From Catenibacterium mitsuokai (GTDB lineage Bacteria; Bacillota_I; Bacilli_A; Erysipelotrichales; Coprobacillaceae): 64,000 nucleotides of DNA. The notes under the pieces are model-generated. The model worked only from the letters and a program-made list of their open reading frames with translations. It did not search any database and was not told the origin of the DNA. Location: assembly GCF_025148785.1 (NCBI RefSeq), contig NZ_CP102271.1, positions 2,349,972 to 2,413,971 on the forward strand. The letters run 5' to 3'. The translations under genes and the position numbers were made by a program. Every line of letters begins with the position of its first letter. Positions within the stretch are counted from its first letter, which is position 1. Shown here piece by piece: positions 60,942 to 64,000 of the stretch.

Positions 60942-61964
60942 CTATTTTAATCCTTTGATTGCATCTTCTAATATCTTCATCTGTAATAATGTTTGTTCCT
61001 TAGTAACAAGCTGTGGCTTATGATTGATGATTGTTTCATACAATGCATCATAGTAGTAACCATAATCACCTTTCACTGTCTCGATCTTCTCTTCATGATA
61101 ATGACCCTCTTCATCATAGATAAGAGTGCCATAATCAGCTGGTGTATCTAAGCCAAAGTCATCATGTTCATAAGGCATATAGAAATGTTTCAAATCCGCT
61201 TCCTGACGGTCTTTTTTTGTTTTAGTAAACATTCCCTTCTTACCATATAAAACAAAGCTAGGACGCTCTTTTATACGGAAATATGATGATTTTACTGAGA
61301 CCTTTAGAGTTCCATAATAAAGATCTAAATCAAAGTAATCATTCATACGTCCTGTACCTAATAACTGGCGCACATCATAATGTGCATGATCTGGTTTACC
61401 AAAATAAGAGATCACCTGATCTAAGGTATGACAAGCATGACCATAGAGATAAGAATCGATTACTGAGAATTCATGAATGCTTTCTGGTACTTCTGGACGA
61501 TAGTAATCAAAATGCATTTCTAATTCTAATAGGTCCCCTAGTTTTCCAGATTCAATGACCTCCTGAACAGTTAAGAAGTCACTATCAAATCTTCTATTTT
61601 GATAACATTGAAGCATGAGTCCTTTAGACTCAGCTAAATCAAATAGTTCTTTTGCCTGTGCATAACTTGCTGCGAATGGCTTTTCTACTACGCAATGTTT
61701 TCCTGCTTCTAATACTTTTTTCGCATATTCATAATGAAGACTCGATTTTAAAGTCACTACAATAACCTGAATGTCTTTATCATGGAGTAATTCATCTAAG
61801 TTATCTGTATAGTGAATTTCTTCTATTTTCTTCCAAGTATCAAAGTGAATAGAACGGTTATAGATTGTCTTTACTTTAATTTTATCTTTTCTAGTGAGTA
61901 TAAATGGCATATGGTAACGATTCGTGCTTTTACCATTTCCAATAAATCCAATTGTAAGCATCAT
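60942..61964 (-). CDS. Gfo/Idh/MocA family oxidoreductase
   Basis: 340 residues from the ATG at 61964 (GAGAGGAA ahead). GFIGNGKSTNRYHMPFI, VIVVTLKSSLHYEYAK and HCVVEKPFAASYAQA are family motifs; HACHTLDQVISYFG replaces the more usual GGxxxDxGxH. Closest in style to YdgJ/scyllo-inositol dehydrogenase-like members. First gene of the pair; the next starts 11 bp downstream. Confidence 0.9.
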   Translation of the reverse strand: MMLTIGFIGNGKSTNRYHMPFILTRKDKIKVKTIYNRSIHFDTWKKIEEIHYTDNLDELLHDKDIQVIVVTLKSSLHYEYAKKVLEAGKHCVVEKPFAASYAQAKELFDLAESKGLMLQCYQNRRFDSDFLTVQEVIESGKLGDLLELEMHFDYYRPEVPESIHEFSVIDSYLYGHACHTLDQVISYFGKPDHAHYDVRQLLGTGRMNDYFDLDLYYGTLKVSVKSSYFRIKERPSFVLYGKKGMFTKTKKDRQEADLKHFYMPYEHDDFGLDTPADYGTLIYDEEGHYHEEKIETVKGDYGYYYDALYETIINHKPQLVTKEQTLLQMKILEDAIKGLK

Positions 61965-62104
61965 ATATGTTCCTCTCTTCTTCACTACTATTCTTTATTA
62001 TTTGAAGATCAATTACAAGTATTCACATTAGAATCGTAAAAAAAGTACGTAATAGATGTGAATAACTTTTTTTAGAGAGAACTAATAGTTCACAAAAAAA
62101 AGAA

Positions 62105-62113
62105 CCCAGAGGT
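62105..62113 (+). repeat. Left target-site duplication of the IS4 element
   Basis: CCCAGAGGT, repeated at 63696-63704. Removing the element rebuilds AAAAGAACC-CAGA-GGTTCTTTT, a terminator hairpin for the queT-like gene. Confidence 0.9.
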
Positions 62114-62145
62114 CAATGTCATTAAGTTAATAATGCTAGAATTTA

Positions 62146-62194
62146 AGTCAGATGATATATCAGCAGATATATTATTCTGACTTTTATTTTATTG
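62146..62194 (-). terminator. IS4 transposase terminator hairpin
   Basis: AAGTCAGA...TCTGACTT with inner ATATATC/GATATAT pairing around AGCA, at about 62151-62190, within the 3' non-coding part of the element. Confidence 0.6.
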
Positions 62195-62271
62195 CAGCCA
62201 AAAAAGTATCGTTTTCACGATTTTTTAAAAAATATTCTATTTCATCGCAAAAAGGTTTATAATTTGTCCGA

Positions 62272-63528
62272 CTAGTCAAATCTGTAGTTAAAATATATGA
62301 ACGACTTTCGTTTGACGTTTCTATTATGAGATCTACCGGGGCGAATTGGTAAGATTTCATTAGCTATCAGATTCTCTAAAGATGGATTTTTTCCATCTTT
62401 TTTGTTTAGAAAACTTCTTACTAAATGACAGGCTCTAGTGAAATTAATCTGATAAATATATTTCTTGTTTCTTTTTTCAATCTTTATCTTCCTTATAAAT
62501 CTCTGTATCAGATTATAAAGAGTAAGACTTATATAAATCTCCTGCTTTATATATTTTCTCTTCTTTGCGTGATGTGAATTCAAACCTATTGCATACTTTA
62601 CATGTCTGAAAGAAGTCTCTATACCCCAGCGTTTATTATATAGTTCCTTGATGTCTTCAGATGAGAATTCAGTCCTATCAAGATTAGTAATTATACATTC
62701 ATATGTATCTTCAGTGATTTTGAATCGAACTATCCTGCAATTAAACTCATACCAGGGATCTTCTTTAGACATATAGTCAAATCGCATATTAGTAGGACAT
62801 ACTTTATATAGCTGAGGGCATGCTTTTATCATTGATGTACATTTCAGAGTAAGCATTCTAAACACGTCAATATCAAACTCATCATTCGGATACGGCCCTA
62901 AAGATCTTGTCATACTGGTTTTAGAATTGATATCCTTGACTCTGACAAGATACTTGTTTCCAGATTTCGCAACATGTTCAAAACCGTTATAAGATTCATA
63001 TCCTCTGTCCGCTATAAAAATCGCTTTCCTTCCCTGATAACGATCCACAAGCTGGCAGAAAGCATCATTTTCATCCCTTACTGCCTGACCCTGTATAATA
63101 AGATCATCATATGATCGCTCAAGGAGATCGTAGCTGGCATTAATATGAAATGCGGAATAAGGCTTATTGGTACCGCCTGTTCTTAGAACTCTTGTTTCTT
63201 TATCATATATGGAATTATCGATTGGCAATTCACTCCCATCAATAGCGAGAAGGCGATATCCTTTATACAGTATGTCTTCATGAGTTCTATCATTAAACTT
63301 ATTGAAAATATGTTTAAAAGCATCCACCTTGATTTTATTTCTAGCCTGCACAAACGCAGATGCAGTAGGTGTATCAAGTGCATTATCAAAAGACTTAAAT
63401 AGTTCATCTCTTAAAGAGCCGTTTTCCATGCAGAAGAGGATTTTGATGGTATTTTGAAAATCCAGTTTACGAGAACGAATGAAGTCTGTTCTGGGATTTT
63501 CACAGAAAATAGAACGTGAATCATTCAT
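62272..63528 (-). CDS. IS4 family DDE transposase
   Basis: 418 residues in this frame. DDE signs: LLAIDGSELPID (first Asp), FIADRGYESYN (second Asp), then the YREK-like YNKRWGIETSFRHVKYAIGL with the last Glu. The basic C-terminus RKSFIYFNYRFD is typical. It has no ribosome site at this ATG; the strong GGAGGT belongs to the 17-codon frame at 63578, which reaches this frame only after a one-base slip in an A6 run. The full protein would start MDNYKQLEKTLNHIIKK. Confidence 0.9.
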   Translation of the reverse strand: MNDSRSIFCENPRTDFIRSRKLDFQNTIKILFCMENGSLRDELFKSFDNALDTPTASAFVQARNKIKVDAFKHIFNKFNDRTHEDILYKGYRLLAIDGSELPIDNSIYDKETRVLRTGGTNKPYSAFHINASYDLLERSYDDLIIQGQAVRDENDAFCQLVDRYQGRKAIFIADRGYESYNGFEHVAKSGNKYLVRVKDINSKTSMTRSLGPYPNDEFDIDVFRMLTLKCTSMIKACPQLYKVCPTNMRFDYMSKEDPWYEFNCRIVRFKITEDTYECIITNLDRTEFSSEDIKELYNKRWGIETSFRHVKYAIGLNSHHAKKRKYIKQEIYISLTLYNLIQRFIRKIKIEKRNKKYIYQINFTRACHLVRSFLNKKDGKNPSLENLIANEILPIRPGRSHNRNVKRKSFIYFNYRFD

Positions 63529-63578
63529 TTTTTGATAATGTGATTTAAAGTTTTCTCAAGTTGTTTATAGTTGTCCAT
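63525..63578 (-). CDS. 5' frame of the IS4 transposase (17 codons before a slip site)
   Basis: GGAGGTATACATT precedes the ATG at 63578. It reads MDNYKQLEKTLNHIIKK then TGA at 63527-63525, overlapping the transposase ATG. The run ATC-AAA-AAA-TGA (A6) would bring the reader into the transposase frame with a -1 shift. In IS4 relatives the N-terminus is continuous, so this is either programmed slippage or a one-base loss. Confidence 0.6.
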   Translation of the reverse strand: MDNYKQLEKTLNHIIKK

Positions 63579-63630
63579 AATGTATACCTCCGACGACATC
63601 TATAAACAATTGGGCTTTTGTCAAGAGACA

Positions 63631-63664
63631 ATAAAAAAGGCATACATTTTGTTTGTATGCCTTG
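63631..63664. terminator. Hairpin at the IS4 upstream end
   Basis: AAAAAAGGCATACA and TGTATGCCTT arms around TTTTGTT. On the minus strand the hairpin is followed by six T, so it stops transcription entering from the queT side and shields the transposase. Confidence 0.75.
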
Positions 63665-63695
63665 ATAGCTGTCAATTCTTAACTTAATGACATTG

Positions 63696-63704
63696 CCCAG
63701 AGGT
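63696..63704 (+). repeat. Right target-site duplication of the IS4 element
   Basis: CCCAGAGGT, identical to 62105-62113. Confidence 0.9.
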
Positions 63705-63708
63705 TCTT

Positions 63709-63999
63709 TTATGCTTTAATAATCTTTAATACTGATTCATTCTTTTCTAATAATCCAAATAAGAATGCACCGATTTCTAATACAACAACTTCACCTACAA
63801 ATACATAAACTGCATTTAATAGGAATGGTGTATGGAATGCAAGTGTTAATTCGATACCTACAATGATACCGTTGATTAAACCACCTAAGATACCACCAAC
63901 ATAACGGTTAGATACTTTGTTCATTGCGATAACTGCAAGTAAAGTCGCAAATGTACCAAATACCATGTCATAAGCACCAAGAGATGATGGAACGTTCGC
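63709..63999 (-). CDS. queT: QueT-like transporter family protein, C-terminal part (runs off the right edge)
   Basis: The frame is open to the window end, so the N-terminus is missing; 97 codons including the stop are present. Hydrophobic helices with GAYDMVFGTFATLLAVIAM, the GGILGGLINGIIVGIELTLAF stretch cut by a Gly-rich turn, and AVYVFVGEVVVLEIGAFLFG. These match the C-terminal half of QueT/YhhQ-like ECF substrate-binding membrane proteins for queuosine precursors. A preQ1 riboswitch, if present, would be outside the window. Its terminator has been split by the IS4 element. Confidence 0.75.
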   Translation of the reverse strand, partial: ANVPSSLGAYDMVFGTFATLLAVIAMNKVSNRYVGGILGGLINGIIVGIELTLAFHTPFLLNAVYVFVGEVVVLEIGAFLFGLLEKNESVLKIIKA

Positions 64000-64000
64000 A

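Larger units (their letters stand above)
62114..63695 (-). mobile_element. IS4-type insertion sequence (1582 bp)
   Basis: Ends are CAATGTCATTAAGTTAA (62114-62130) and TTAACTTAATGACATTG (63679-63695), perfect 17-bp inverted repeats, extending with few mismatches to about 22. Flanked by the 9-bp duplication CCCAGAGGT. Contains a transposase in two overlapping frames and hairpins near both ends that block read-through. Confidence 0.93.

Overview
The window looks like a chromosomal segment of a low-GC, anaerobic, gut-type Firmicute, most probably an Erysipelotrichales member (Coprobacillaceae/Catenibacterium-like). The reasons are the AT-rich codon use, strong AGGAGG ribosome sites, short rho-independent terminators with U-runs, a PerR-rubrerythrin oxygen defence, a glycyl-radical enzyme that needs anaerobiosis, CIRCE-controlled groESL and CcpA-type cre boxes. 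The genus is an inference from gene content, not from a marker gene. No rRNA, tRNA, CRISPR array or prophage was seen.

Layout. 1-2.1 kb: 5' part of a large repetitive secreted surface protein (runs off the left edge). 2.3-8.0 kb: glycogen block on the minus strand (NdpA-like nucleoid protein, glgB, glgP, DUF1292), with a near-consensus cre box ahead of glgB. 8.07-11.44 kb: two head-to-tail copies of a frameshifted IS110-type element that end at the start codon of an AI-2E family transporter. 12.7-15.7 kb: divergent MerR regulator / SDR oxidoreductase + OFA-type MFS carrier with a textbook MerR promoter (19-bp spacer). 15.7-20.4 kb: accessory scrapyard: an orphan Phd/YefM antitoxin fused to a decayed copy of the MFS 3' end, an AAA ATPase (DUF4143 type) with a palindromic repeat array at its promoter, and an ISL3-type transposase split by about 2 kb of foreign-looking DNA carrying a recombinase tail, a TetR regulator, a small membrane protein and a RelB/YafQ pair whose toxin is broken. 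20.4-26.1 kb: oppABCDF peptide importer with a terminator between oppA and oppB. 26.3-28.4 kb: thioredoxin, MscS channel, DegV.

28.5-34.2 kb: RNase J, an atypical phosphoesterase, an LPG-synthase-like membrane protein and groESL. 34.3-43.3 kb: housekeeping genes (aminotransferase, YdjC deacetylase, shikimate-dehydrogenase family enzyme, RdgB, TrmL, DUF1461 protein, folate C1 enzymes FchA/FolD, rubrerythrin, PerR, phosphoesterase), plus the first of two paralogous proteins with an orphan PTS EIIB-like domain. 43.4-51.6 kb: a GRE pathway: DeoR regulator and GRE activase divergent from the YbiW/PflD-type GRE, a fructose-6-phosphate-aldolase-like enzyme and a GldA-like dehydrogenase. An intact IS110-family element sits in the divergent promoter region. 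51.6-56.2 kb: a tightly coupled operon of PepF, the second EIIB-like paralogue, a hexapeptide acetyltransferase, a PAP2 phosphatase and an MBL hydrolase. 56.2-62 kb: aminopeptidase P, aldo/keto reductase, flavin reductase and two Gfo/Idh/MocA enzymes. 62.1-63.7 kb: an IS4-type element with a 9-bp target duplication, inserted in the terminator of a queT-like gene that runs off the right edge.

The most interesting unexplained items are the EIIB-like paralogue pair (one keeps the phosphorylatable Cys, the other has Asp there), the roughly 33-bp palindrome array upstream of the AAA ATPase, the IS110 tandem dimer with ancestral frameshifts, and two toxin-antitoxin loci in which only the antitoxin survives.
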